From NCBI RefSeq assembly GCF_012272835.1, contig NZ_JAAWWK010000003.1, positions 62,001-126,000 on the forward strand: a DNA stretch of 64,000 nt, written 5' to 3'. Position numbers and translations under genes: made by a program. Positions within the stretch are counted from its first letter, which is position 1. Every line of letters starts with the position of its first letter. This document shows, in pieces, positions 49,476 to 58,287 of this stretch. Source of the stretch: Spongiibacter thalassae (GTDB lineage Bacteria; Pseudomonadota; Gammaproteobacteria; Pseudomonadales; Spongiibacteraceae). The notes beneath the pieces were generated by a model. The model was given only the letters and a program-made list of their open reading frames with translations, was not told the DNA's origin and searched no databases.

Positions 49476-49865
49476 ATGACAGATGCTGCCCCTAAACCGG
49501 ATATGGATAGCCCCGAGGCCATTGGCGAATTCGTCGAGGCCTTCTACGAGCTGCTGTTAAAAGATGAGCGCCTGGCGCCGATTTTTTTCGATGTGGCGGA
49601 TATCGATATTCGCGAACACTTCCCCCGTATTCAGGCCTATTGGGAAAAGCTTCTGCTTGGCGGCAGCGATTATCAGCGCCACACCATGAATATTCACCGG
49701 GAAGTGCACGAAAAGCAGCCGCTGGAAGCCGCTGACTTCGAACGCTGGCTGGCCTATTTTGAACAGGCTGCCAACACCCATTTTGCCGGGCCGAAAACCG
49801 AGCGCGCCAAAGTGGTTGCTGCGCGCATCGCCGACAATATGGCAAAGGCCCTGGGTAGTCGCTGA
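49476..49865 (+). CDS. Group III truncated haemoglobin
   Basis: The 129-residue 2-over-2 globin has the group III features FVEAFYELLLKDERLAPIF near the start, the short region RIQAYWEKLLLG, and NIHREVHEKQPLEAADFERWLAYF, which holds the proximal region. Group III globins bind oxygen or NO, and their role is not settled, though oxygen or NO chemistry at low oxygen is likely. It stands alone after der, convergent with the DUF454 gene. Confidence 0.9.
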   Translation: MTDAAPKPDMDSPEAIGEFVEAFYELLLKDERLAPIFFDVADIDIREHFPRIQAYWEKLLLGGSDYQRHTMNIHREVHEKQPLEAADFERWLAYFEQAANTHFAGPKTERAKVVAARIADNMAKALGSR

Positions 49866-49902
49866 TCTAGCCTGTTGGCAGGTGTCGGTGTTTGCACGGG
49901 CG

Positions 49903-50298
49903 TTATTCCTCAGGCGTCGGCAGCCGTAAAATATACACGCTCACCAATCCAGCAATGGAGCACATCACCAGTGTCACCCAGGGAATTCGTACGATCACCA
50001 GGGCACTGCTCAAAATCATCACCCACAACATACCCAGTACCAAAAACTTGACCCGCCTGGGCATGCCTTTGCCTTCGAGATAATAGCGCACGTAAATCCC
50101 GAACCAGCGGTGGTTGACCAGCCAGTGATAAAAGCGCGGGGAGCTGCGTAAAAAGCAGGCGGCGCTGAGTATCAGAAAAGGGGAGGTGGGTACTACCGGT
50201 AACAGCAAACCAATCATACCCAATACAAAGGACAGCCAGCCCAGGGCGAGAAGGCTGTAGCGCACCAAGGGGTTGGCGTGTTCGTAGGGTTCCTTCAT
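49903..50298 (-). CDS. DUF454 (YbaN-like) inner-membrane protein
   Basis: The 131-residue protein has three to four membrane segments and the family motif LPVVPTSPFLILSAACFLRSS followed by FYHWLVNHRWFG. YbaN-type proteins are small inner-membrane proteins of unknown function. It is the only minus-strand gene between 13137 and 59192, divergent from the catabolic cluster. Confidence 0.88.
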   Translation of the reverse strand: MKEPYEHANPLVRYSLLALGWLSFVLGMIGLLLPVVPTSPFLILSAACFLRSSPRFYHWLVNHRWFGIYVRYYLEGKGMPRRVKFLVLGMLWVMILSSALVIVRIPWVTLVMCSIAGLVSVYILRLPTPEE

Positions 50299-50484
50299 GG
50301 GCGCGATGTCATCCTTCTATGGGGGTGTTAAAGGGGTGATCGTTTTTGTCAGCACAGTGATCTGCGGCGACATTGTGCACTCTCGGTGCGGTGGCGATAC
50401 TCGAAATCATACTCGATTCGCAGCGTATTCGACCCTGCCGTGTGCACTGCGACCGAACTTTGACCTTCATCAAGGAGATTCGGC
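50299..50484 (+). promoter_or_regulatory. Control region of the acyl-CoA cluster with repeated motifs
   Basis: No gene is visible in this 186-base gap. Two exact copies of ATACTCGA (50397-50404 and 50409-50416) and a variant GTATTCGA (50425-50432) lie in a row, flanked by two GTGCAC palindromes (50375-50380 and 50442-50447). This is a plausible regulator-binding region for the cluster that starts at 50485. The ribosome site AAGGAGA is at 50473-50479. Confidence 0.45.
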
Positions 50485-51462
50485 ATGTCCTCATCGGCTG
50501 AGATTTTAAGTCAGGCCTTTACCTTGGGGTATACCTATACCCGCACCACGGGCCCTGTTGTCGGGCAGTTTCTCACGGGGCTGCGTTCGCGCAAAGTCCT
50601 CGGCATCAAGGGTAGCGACGGCAAGGTGCTGATGCCGCCGGTGGAATACGACCCCCATACCGCAGAGGCCCTGTCTGAGTTTGTCGATGTTGCCGACTGC
50701 GGCACGGTCACCACCTGGGCCTGGGTTAGCCAGCCGCGCAAGGCCCACCCCAGTGACAAACCCTTTGCCTGGGCGTTGATTACTCTCGACGGTGCCGATA
50801 CGCCAATGCTGCACTGGGTGGACGCGGGTGAGATCAGTGCAATGAAAACCGGTATGCGGGTAAAGGTGCGCTGGGCGGCCCAGACCAAGGGGCTTATCGG
50901 CGACATCAATGGATTTGTTCCCGAGGATATGGACTTGACCACGGAGCTGGAGGAGAACACCAGCACCGAGCCGGTTACCGGCATCGATGCACCGAGCTAT
51001 CTGACTTATAACTTTACCGCCGGGGGCGCTACGGCGCGTTATCTGGCTAAGCTTAAGCAGGGCAAGCTCGTGGGTCAACGCTGCCCCTCGTGCAGCAATG
51101 TCTATATCCCGCCACGGGGTTCCTGTGCGGCCTGCGGTGTTGCCACCACTGACGAAGTGGAATTGACTGACAAGGCCACAGTGGAGTCTTTCACCATTGT
51201 CCACATTCCTATTCCCAATAATCCGATCAAGCCGCCGTACGTCATTGCCAACCTGGTGCTCGACGGCGCCAATATCAGTTTTCTGCACCTGCTGAGCGAA
51301 TGTAATAACAGCGATGTGCGCATTGGCATGCGTGTACAGGCGGTGTGGAAGCCCGCGGAGGAGTGGGGCTACGCCATGGAAAATATTTTGTACTTCAAGC
51401 CATTGGACGAACCGGATGTGCCCGTGGACCAAATTGGCAAACTCGCCGAAGGAGGGCGTTAA
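50485..51462 (+). CDS. Tandem DUF35 (rubredoxin-like zinc ribbon plus OB-fold) protein
   Basis: The 325-residue protein has two DUF35 units. The second (about 182-310) has a zinc ribbon with Cys200, Cys203, Cys214 and Cys217 (RCPSCSNVYIPPRGSCAACG) and an OB domain with FTIVHIPIPNN. The first (about 22-145) keeps the OB part (WAWVSQPRKAH) but its ribbon has lost the cysteines. DUF35 proteins partner with thiolase-fold enzymes and bind acyl-CoA; in steroid degraders one forms an aldolase with Ltp2. The next gene is such a thiolase-fold protein, 1 base away, so a complex is likely. Confidence 0.82.
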   Translation: MSSSAEILSQAFTLGYTYTRTTGPVVGQFLTGLRSRKVLGIKGSDGKVLMPPVEYDPHTAEALSEFVDVADCGTVTTWAWVSQPRKAHPSDKPFAWALITLDGADTPMLHWVDAGEISAMKTGMRVKVRWAAQTKGLIGDINGFVPEDMDLTTELEENTSTEPVTGIDAPSYLTYNFTAGGATARYLAKLKQGKLVGQRCPSCSNVYIPPRGSCAACGVATTDEVELTDKATVESFTIVHIPIPNNPIKPPYVIANLVLDGANISFLHLLSECNNSDVRIGMRVQAVWKPAEEWGYAMENILYFKPLDEPDVPVDQIGKLAEGGR

Positions 51463-51463
51463 G

Positions 51464-52522
51464 ATGCGCGATATCGCCATAGTGGCCTTTGCCCAATCGA
51501 ACTGCGTTCGCGATGCGGGTGCGAAAAATGAAGTTGAATTGATTATGCCGGTGCTCACAGAGGTGTTTGCCCAGGCCGGTATTAACAGTGCTCAGGATGT
51601 AGATTTCACCTGTTCCGGCAGCTGTGACTACCAGCAGGGCGCAGCCTTTGCCTTTGTCGCTGGTGTTGATGCCCTCGGCGCGGTACCGCCGATAAAAGAG
51701 TCTCATGTTGAAATGGACGCCGCCTGGGCACTCTACGAAGCCTGGCTGAAAATGCAGGCGGGGGACGCCGAGTCGGCACTGATTTATGGTTTTGGCAAAT
51801 CTTCGCCTGGTGAACTACCCATCGTACTGTCGCAACAACTTGACCCCTATTACCTGGCGCCCCTGTGGGTAGACACCATTGCCTTTGCGGCGATGCAGGC
51901 CCGCTATATGCTCGATCAGGGTTTGATTACCGAACGGGATATGGCCGAGGTGGTTGCTCGCTCGCGGCGTAACGCCATGAATAACCCCCACGCCCAGTTA
52001 AAGGCTGAGGTCAGCGCCGACCAACTGCTGACAGAAGCCCACTATGAGGCGCCGCTGCGTCGCCACGATTGCTGTCCGGTTTCCGATGGCGCTTGCGCGA
52101 TGATCGTATGCACAGTCGAGAAAGCCCGTGAATGGGGCAAGCCCTACGCGGTAATTAAAGGCATCGATCATCGTATCGAAACCCACCATATAGGTTCACG
52201 GGATCTCGCCCGTTCTGTGTCTGTTGAGCAGTCGGCGCAGGCGCTTGGAGTGAGCAATGGGCCGGTCGATATCGCCGAACTGTATGCGCCATTCAGCCAT
52301 CAGGAAATTGTGCTCAGTCGCGCTTTGGGGCTGGACGAGCGTACGGTGGTTAACCCTTCCGGGGGCGTGCTCGCGGGCAATGTCATGATGGCCTCGGGTC
52401 TGTCTCGCATTGGTGAAGTGGCGATGCGCCTGATTCGCAAAGAGGGACGGCGGGGAGTCGCCCATGCGACCTCTGGGCCGTGCCTGCAACAAAACCTGCT
52501 TACCGTATTGGAGGCCGAATAA
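51464..52522 (+). CDS. Thiolase-fold (SCP2/Ltp-like) protein lacking the usual catalytic residues
   Basis: The 352-residue protein has the SCP2-type thiolase fold, seen in HDCCPVSDGACAMIV and NPSGGVLAGN. The nucleophile Cys position appears to be Asp85 (SHVEMDAAWAL) and the GHP histidine is replaced (GNV, 305-307), so thiolytic cleavage is unlikely. It may be a non-catalytic or aldolase-type partner. The start is ATG 51464, just after the DUF35 stop, and the stop overlaps the next thiolase start (TAATG). Confidence 0.85.
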   Translation: MRDIAIVAFAQSNCVRDAGAKNEVELIMPVLTEVFAQAGINSAQDVDFTCSGSCDYQQGAAFAFVAGVDALGAVPPIKESHVEMDAAWALYEAWLKMQAGDAESALIYGFGKSSPGELPIVLSQQLDPYYLAPLWVDTIAFAAMQARYMLDQGLITERDMAEVVARSRRNAMNNPHAQLKAEVSADQLLTEAHYEAPLRRHDCCPVSDGACAMIVCTVEKAREWGKPYAVIKGIDHRIETHHIGSRDLARSVSVEQSAQALGVSNGPVDIAELYAPFSHQEIVLSRALGLDERTVVNPSGGVLAGNVMMASGLSRIGEVAMRLIRKEGRRGVAHATSGPCLQQNLLTVLEAE

Positions 52523-53685
52523 TGGCTCAACTTGCTGCTGTGGTCGGTGTCGGCCAAACCAAATATAAAACCAAGCGCAAAGATGTTTCGATTGCCGGTC
52601 TGGTGCGAGAAGCTGCCCAAAACGCGCTGGATGACGCGGGCCTGTGCTGGAACGATATCGATGCCGTAATTCTCGGCAAAGCGCCGGATATGTTTGAGGG
52701 CGTGATTATGCCCGAGCTCTATTTGACCGACGCCCTTGGTTGCAATGGCAAGCCCATGCTGAGGGTGCACACCGCCGGTTCCGTGGGCGGCTCTACCGCT
52801 ATAGTGGCCGCGTCCTATGTGCAGAGCGGCGTGTTCAAGCGTATTTTAACGGTGTCCTTCGAGAAGCAGTCGGAGTCCAATGCCATGTGGGCATTGTCGA
52901 ATCCGCAACCGTTCTCACCTCACCTGAATGCCGGTGCCGGCGGGTATTTCGCGCCGATAATTCGCGAGTATGTGCGCCGCGCCAATGCGCCCACCGATGC
53001 GGGTATCAAAGTTGCGGTAAAAGACCGCTTACATGGCGCGCGCAATCCCCTGGCGCATTTGCAGCTTGGTGAAATTACCATGCAGGAAGTGGCGGACAGC
53101 CCGATGCTCTGGGAGCCACTGCGCTTCCTTGAAGCCTGCCCGTCATCTGACGGTGCCTGCGCGATGGTGATTGCCAACGAAGAACTCGCCGGGCAATCAC
53201 CGGGCAAGCCTGCGTGGATTCGCGGCTGTGCAATGCGCTCGGAGCCGACCATGTACGCTGGACGGGAGCAGGTTAGTCCGCAAGCGGGTATCGATTGTGC
53301 GAAAGATGTATATCGTCAGGCAGGTATACACCACCCTCGCAAGGACTTTGACTGCGCCGAAATCTATGTGCCGTTTTCCTGGTACGAGCCCATGTGGCTG
53401 GAAAATCTCGGTTTCGCCGATGAAGGCAAGGGCTGGGAACTGACCATGAGCGGTGCGACGTCGCTGGACGAAGGCGGCGACATTCCGTGGAATTGCTCCG
53501 GCGGGGTGTTGTCGTCAAACCCTATCGGAGCCTCCGGAATGATTCGTTTTGCCGAAGCGGCCCAGCAGGTACGCGGGCTTGCTGGCGGGCATCAGGTCGA
53601 TGGCGCAAAAACCGCCCTCGGCCACGCCTACGGTGGCGGTGCGCAGTTTTTCTCAATGTGGGTGGTGAGCGCCGACAAGCACTGA
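52522..53685 (+). CDS. Second thiolase-fold (SCP2/Ltp-like) protein
   Basis: The 387-residue protein begins MAQLAAVVGVGQTKYKTKR and aligns with lipid-transfer-type thiolases. By alignment the catalytic Cys position reads Ser87 (HTAGSVGGSTAI), the GHP motif reads SNP (332-334), and the C-terminal CxG region reads HAYGGG with Tyr370. All three classical thiolase residues are therefore missing, as in Ltp2-type retro-aldolases. It is coupled to the preceding thiolase gene, and the pair plus DUF35 probably form one complex. Confidence 0.85.
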   Translation: MAQLAAVVGVGQTKYKTKRKDVSIAGLVREAAQNALDDAGLCWNDIDAVILGKAPDMFEGVIMPELYLTDALGCNGKPMLRVHTAGSVGGSTAIVAASYVQSGVFKRILTVSFEKQSESNAMWALSNPQPFSPHLNAGAGGYFAPIIREYVRRANAPTDAGIKVAVKDRLHGARNPLAHLQLGEITMQEVADSPMLWEPLRFLEACPSSDGACAMVIANEELAGQSPGKPAWIRGCAMRSEPTMYAGREQVSPQAGIDCAKDVYRQAGIHHPRKDFDCAEIYVPFSWYEPMWLENLGFADEGKGWELTMSGATSLDEGGDIPWNCSGGVLSSNPIGASGMIRFAEAAQQVRGLAGGHQVDGAKTALGHAYGGGAQFFSMWVVSADKH

Positions 53686-53850
53686 ATCGGCGCGATCCTC
53701 TGTGGCTCGTCCCTTGGGAGGAGGCGCAGGGGCGGCGGACCTTGCTATGGTTACGGTGTCGTTACTCAATGCGCCGATGGATCGAGCTGCAGGGTAACTT
53801 TCCACAATAAGTCGGTGCCCGAGGGGCACCTGGTGCTACAGGAAGCCACT
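53686..53850. other. Gap with a perfect 7-bp hairpin before the acyl-CoA synthetase
   Basis: GGTGCCC (53814-53820) pairs with GGGCACC (53824-53830) around GAG. There is no T-run, so it is more likely an RNA structure or operator than a terminator. No gene is visible in these 165 bases. Confidence 0.4.
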
Positions 53851-55482
53851 ATGAGTATGCATTTCAACCTAGCCGATCTGTTTGAAGCCGTTGCCGACAA
53901 GGTGCCGGAGCGAGAGGCTCTGGTCTGTGGCGACAGCCGCTCAACCTTCAGCGAACTCGATCGCGGTGCAAATCGCATGGCGCACTATTTGCGCAGCCGG
54001 GGTGTTGCGGCGGGGGATCATGTTGGTCTGTATATGTATAACTGCAACGAATACCTTGAGGCGATGTTGGCCTGCTTCAAAATTCGCGCAGTGCCGATCA
54101 ATGTTAACTACCGCTACGTCAACGACGAGCTGCTGTATATCTTTGACAATGCCGATATGGTGGCCTGTATTCACCATCGCGAGTTTGTACCCCATATTGC
54201 CAGAGTGCGTGACGGTGCGGAAAAATTGCGTTTGTTCGTCGCGGTTGATGACAACAGTGGCGAAGACCTTGCGGCCATTGGTGCGGTGGACTATGCCGAG
54301 GCGGCCGCGGGGCAGAGCGACGCCCGCGACTTTGGCGAGCGCGCCGACGATGACTATTTTGTGCTGTACACCGGCGGAACAACGGGCATGCCCAAGGGCG
54401 TAATGTGGCCGCACAAAAACGTCTTTTTTGCGGCGATGGGCGGTGGTGGTCACTTCTCGCCGCTGGGGCCCTGTACCACCCCTGAAGATATTCGTGAGCG
54501 GGTGGGCGAACATCCCCTGGTGGGTATTGCACTGGCACCCCTGATGCACGGCGCGTCCTGGTGGTATGCCTGTATTCAGCTGTTGGCCGGCAATAAATTG
54601 GTACTCAACCACAACCGCTCCTTTGACGGTGAGCAGGTCTGGCAGATTGTGGCCGACGAAAAGGTCAATGCGGTACAGATTGTTGGCGACGCGATGGCGA
54701 TCCCCTTACTCGATGCGCTGGACGCCAACCCCGATCGCTGGGATCTCAGCGCGGTGTTCAATGTGGGTTCCGGCGGCGCGATTTTCTCCGACGCCAAGCA
54801 GGACGCTTTCAAACGCCATTTCCCCAATGTGTTTATCACCAATGCCTTTGGTTCCTCCGAGGGCGGACAAATGGGAATGGACAATGGCAGTCGCAAGAAT
54901 ACGACTGGCTTGGGTAATGTCAGCCGTACCGATTATATGGACGTGATAATCGACGAACCCGATCAGCCCCGTCGTCATGCCAAACCAGGGGAAACCGGTA
55001 TCTTCGCGCGGTCGGGTTATATCCCGCTGGGTTATTACAACGACCCGGAAAAAACCGCTAAAACCTTTGTCGAGGTGGATGGTAAAACCTGGCTCCTCAC
55101 CGGGGATGCCGCAACTTTGGAAGAGGATAACTCCATTACGGTATTCGGACGGGGTTCAAACTGCATCAACAGTGGCGGCGAGAAAATATTCCCGGAAGAA
55201 GTGGAGGACGCCCTTAAAGCCCATGAAGGGGTGTTCGACGCGCTGGTGGTGGGTGTGCCGGATGAACGTTGGGGCAGCCGGGTTTCGGCGGTTATTCAAG
55301 CCCGCGCCGGTGTCCAGCTCGACCTGGCCAGTGTTCAGGAGCATTGCCGCAAGCATATCGCCGGTTACAAGGTGCCCCGTGAAATTCACCTGATCGAAGT
55401 GGTACCGCGTGCGCCCAGTGGCAAGCCCGATTACAAAACGGCGAAGGCCTTTGCCCTCGCGGGCGACGGTCGCGTCGTCTGA
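53851..55482 (+). CDS. Acyl-CoA synthetase (AMP-forming, FadD-like)
   Basis: The 543-residue ANL-superfamily enzyme activates a carboxylic acid to its CoA ester. The P-loop YTGGTTGMPKGVMWPHKN is at about 173-190, and the C-terminal part has NCINSGGEKIFPEEVE and the catalytic Lys525 in PSGKPDYKTAK. I choose ATG 53851 (MSMHFNLADLFEAVAD) as the family N terminus over an upstream frame. The substrate is unknown but, from the neighbours, is probably a branched or cyclic acid. Confidence 0.92.
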   Translation: MSMHFNLADLFEAVADKVPEREALVCGDSRSTFSELDRGANRMAHYLRSRGVAAGDHVGLYMYNCNEYLEAMLACFKIRAVPINVNYRYVNDELLYIFDNADMVACIHHREFVPHIARVRDGAEKLRLFVAVDDNSGEDLAAIGAVDYAEAAAGQSDARDFGERADDDYFVLYTGGTTGMPKGVMWPHKNVFFAAMGGGGHFSPLGPCTTPEDIRERVGEHPLVGIALAPLMHGASWWYACIQLLAGNKLVLNHNRSFDGEQVWQIVADEKVNAVQIVGDAMAIPLLDALDANPDRWDLSAVFNVGSGGAIFSDAKQDAFKRHFPNVFITNAFGSSEGGQMGMDNGSRKNTTGLGNVSRTDYMDVIIDEPDQPRRHAKPGETGIFARSGYIPLGYYNDPEKTAKTFVEVDGKTWLLTGDAATLEEDNSITVFGRGSNCINSGGEKIFPEEVEDALKAHEGVFDALVVGVPDERWGSRVSAVIQARAGVQLDLASVQEHCRKHIAGYKVPREIHLIEVVPRAPSGKPDYKTAKAFALAGDGRVV

Positions 55483-55538
55483 GCCTGTGGTGGGCCGCCC
55501 GTCCCCACTACTAATAGATAATAAAACAGGAGCAAGTC

Positions 55539-56354
55539 ATGCCCACTGAACTGCCCATTAGCACGGCAAACTGTATTGTCGAACAGGACGGCCACGTATT
55601 AATCGTTACCCTGAACCGCCCCGAGGCCAAAAACGCCTTTAGCCCGGAAATGCTGCTGGGCATGTACCGGGCGTGGCGTCTGCTCGACGAAGACGACAAT
55701 CTTCGCTGCGCTATTCTCACCGCCAACGGCGATACGTTTTGTGCAGGAATGGACCTCAAGGCTGGGGAAAACCAGCGCAGCACAGAGGAATTTATGAATG
55801 TGATGGCCACCGTGCCCAATGTGCATTGGCAGGCATTGCTGCGGGAGAACCGCCCCTGTAAACCGCTCATCCTTGCCGTTGAGGGTTATGCCCTTGCGGG
55901 GGGGACTGAAATTCTACAAGGCACTGATATTCGGGTTGCCGCTGAAGATGCCGTTTTCGGTGTGACTGAGGTCAGTCGCGGCCTGTACCCAATGTCCGGG
56001 TCAACTATTCGTCTGCGCAAGCAGATTCCGTACTGTATCGCCGCCGAAATCCTGTTGCTGGGTGAGCACGTCAGTGCACAACAGGCTCTGCAAATCGGCC
56101 TGATAAACCGCGTTGTTCCCAAGGGAGATACCCTCGCGGAAGCGAAAAAAATCGCGGAAAAAATTTGTGCCAATGGCCCCCTTGCGGTGAAGGCGGTGAC
56201 GCGCTCGCTGCGGGAACACACCGAACACCTTAACGAAGACGAAGCTATGCAGCGCTCCGATGAACTTGCCGGACCGGTGTTTGCGTCCAGGGATGCCAAG
56301 GAAGGAATGCGTGCATTCAAGGAAAAGCGCCCCGCCCAATTTGTCGGAGAATAA
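55539..56354 (+). CDS. Enoyl-CoA hydratase/isomerase (crotonase) family protein
   Basis: The 271-residue crotonase has the two oxyanion-hole segments CAGMDLKAG and GYALAGGTEILQG. The first catalytic Glu position is kept in FGVTEVSRGL, but the second is not obvious (PMSGST), so activity may be hydration or a variant such as isomerisation or hydrolysis. AGGAGC precedes the ATG. It sits between the synthetase and the CoA-transferase. Confidence 0.9.
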   Translation: MPTELPISTANCIVEQDGHVLIVTLNRPEAKNAFSPEMLLGMYRAWRLLDEDDNLRCAILTANGDTFCAGMDLKAGENQRSTEEFMNVMATVPNVHWQALLRENRPCKPLILAVEGYALAGGTEILQGTDIRVAAEDAVFGVTEVSRGLYPMSGSTIRLRKQIPYCIAAEILLLGEHVSAQQALQIGLINRVVPKGDTLAEAKKIAEKICANGPLAVKAVTRSLREHTEHLNEDEAMQRSDELAGPVFASRDAKEGMRAFKEKRPAQFVGE

Positions 56355-56422
56355 GACCATTTAGAGAAACTCCCGGTCGTCAAGCGATCGGGTACGGGCG
56401 AGAGTAGGGTAAGGAGAGGGCA

Positions 56423-57577
56423 ATGGCGGGTCCACTGAGTGGTCTGCGGGTAGTTGAAGTGGCCGGTGTCGGCCCCGGGCCATACGCGTGTATGCTGTTG
56501 TCTGACCTCGGCGCGGAAGTTGTACGTATTGATCGCAGCAGCGGCGGCATGGGGAATATCAGCGGAGATGTGACCCATCGCGGGCGCCGCTCCATTGTCA
56601 TCGACCTGAAGCGTGAGCAAGGGCTTGCTGCTGCCCGGCGCTTGATTGACAGTGCCGATGTACTGGTTGAGGGCTTTCGTCCGGGGGTGATGGAAAAGCT
56701 CGGTCTTGGCCCCGATACTTTCACCGAAAGTAATCCCGGTCTGATCTATGGACGAATGACCGGCTGGGGTCAATATGGGCCGCTGGCGCAGCGGGCCGGA
56801 CACGACCTGAATTATATCGCCATAAGCGGTGTGTTAGGTGCGATGGGTGGGGCCGATCAACCACCGCCGGTACCGTTGAACGTGGTAGGTGATCTCGGTG
56901 GCGGGTCGATGTTTCTGATTATGGGCATACTCTCGGCACTGTATGAGCGGGGGCGCTCTGGCCTGGGACAGGTTGTGGACGCCGCGATCTGTGACGGTGC
57001 CTCGTCGCTGATGACCACGGTACACAGCTTGCAAAACGTTGGCTTTTGGGAGTCCGAGCGGGAGAGCAATATCCTCGACGGTGGTGCTCCGTTTTATCGA
57101 AACTATCCCTGTAAGGACGGCCGGTATTTGTCGCTGGGCGCGATAGAGCCGCCCTTTTATGCGGAACTGTTGCGCCTCCTCGAGCTCGACTTTGGCGGTA
57201 CTGACTACAGCGTACAAATGAACAAGGCGCTGTGGCCCCGGCAACAGGCGGAGATCGCCGCACGAATCCGCGAGAAAACCCAGGCGGAGTGGTGTGATAT
57301 TTTTGCCGACAGTGATGCCTGTGTTGCACCGGTGCTGGACAGTACGCAGGCCGTCAGGCACCCCCACAATCGTGCCCGCGGTAATCTCACTATGCACGAC
57401 GGCGTTTTGCAAGCCGAGGTAGCACCGCGCTTGTCGCGAACACCCGGGGCAATCCAGTCGCCCCCGGTCACGGCAGGTTGTCACAGTAGCGAGGTGCTTG
57501 GCGAATTGGGTTATAGCGATAGCGATATTCAAGCGCTGCTGAGTAGTGGAGCCGTGCACGGGGTGAAGGAATCATGA
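56423..57577 (+). CDS. CaiB/BaiF family CoA-transferase (alpha-methylacyl-CoA racemase-like)
   Basis: The 384-residue type III CoA-transferase family member begins GPLSGLRVVEVAGVGPGPYACMLLSDLGAEV and has the active Asp in GLGQVVDAAICDG (about residue 186). It is closest in layout to alpha-methylacyl-CoA racemases, which invert 2-methyl acyl-CoA stereocentres and are needed for branched or sterol side chains. Family members can instead move CoA between acids. Its end overlaps the nitroreductase start by 4 bases. Confidence 0.9.
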   Translation: MAGPLSGLRVVEVAGVGPGPYACMLLSDLGAEVVRIDRSSGGMGNISGDVTHRGRRSIVIDLKREQGLAAARRLIDSADVLVEGFRPGVMEKLGLGPDTFTESNPGLIYGRMTGWGQYGPLAQRAGHDLNYIAISGVLGAMGGADQPPPVPLNVVGDLGGGSMFLIMGILSALYERGRSGLGQVVDAAICDGASSLMTTVHSLQNVGFWESERESNILDGGAPFYRNYPCKDGRYLSLGAIEPPFYAELLRLLELDFGGTDYSVQMNKALWPRQQAEIAARIREKTQAEWCDIFADSDACVAPVLDSTQAVRHPHNRARGNLTMHDGVLQAEVAPRLSRTPGAIQSPPVTAGCHSSEVLGELGYSDSDIQALLSSGAVHGVKES

Positions 57578-58251
57578 GTTTTTCACGACCCTCGACCTTT
57601 GCTGACGTTGTTCGCCATCGGCGCTCGGTGCGTGGTTTTCTATCGCAACCAGTGCCCAAAGACATTCTTGAGCGGGTATTTGAACTGGCTCAAACCGCGC
57701 CGTCGAACTGTAATACCCAGCCCTGGTTTTGCGCGCTGGTGAGCGGTGACAAGCTGGAGACACTGCGGGAGAGGATTCCCGCAGCCTTCACTGCGGGGGA
57801 GTGGTCGATGGATTTCTCCTACGACGGGCAATACCAGGGGGTCTACCGCGAGCGTCAGACACAGGCCGCCGCTGAACTTTATCGCGCAGTGGGCGCTCGC
57901 CGAGAAGACAAGGCACTTCGGCATAAGCAATTTATGCGTAATTTCAGTTTTTTTGGTGCACCCCACGTTGCTTTCATCTTTTTGCCGGAACCCTTTGGTC
58001 TGCGCGAAGCCGCAGACTGCGGCATGTTTGCCCAGAACCTGATGCTCGCCCTGAGCGCAGAGGGTCTGGCCAGTTGTCCGCAGACGGCTTTGAGTTTTAC
58101 CGCCGACCCGGTTCGCGAAGTACTGGGCTTGAGTGGGGAATACCGACTGCTATTTGGCCTTTCACTGGGTTATGAAGACCGCAGCGACCCCGCGAATCAA
58201 TGCCGTACTGAGCGCGCGGGGGTTGGCGAGGCGGTGGTGTTCTACGACTAA
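57574..58251 (+). CDS. Nitroreductase family flavoprotein
   Basis: The 225-residue FMN protein begins with RRSVRGFLSQPVPKDILERV and APSNCNTQPWFCA, the FMN-binding signature, and ends with GLSLGYEDRSDPANQ. Members reduce nitro groups, quinones, or unsaturated bonds with NAD(P)H. Coupling to the CoA-transferase gene (ATGA) suggests reduction of an unsaturated CoA intermediate, but this is inference. Confidence 0.9.
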   Translation: MSFSRPSTFADVVRHRRSVRGFLSQPVPKDILERVFELAQTAPSNCNTQPWFCALVSGDKLETLRERIPAAFTAGEWSMDFSYDGQYQGVYRERQTQAAAELYRAVGARREDKALRHKQFMRNFSFFGAPHVAFIFLPEPFGLREAADCGMFAQNLMLALSAEGLASCPQTALSFTADPVREVLGLSGEYRLLFGLSLGYEDRSDPANQCRTERAGVGEAVVFYD

Positions 58252-58287
58252 TGGCTGCCTGAATCCTTCACCGGGAATATTGAGCGA

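Noticed and set aside
51464-53685. Ordinary acetyl-CoA acetyltransferases
   Set aside because: Both proteins lack the nucleophile Cys and the GHP histidine of true thiolases, so beta-ketothiolase activity is not supported.
56380-56400. CCCGGTCG/CGATCGGG hairpin before the CoA-transferase as a terminator
   Set aside because: There is a wobble pair in the stem and no T-run; the genes on either side are co-oriented and probably one unit.
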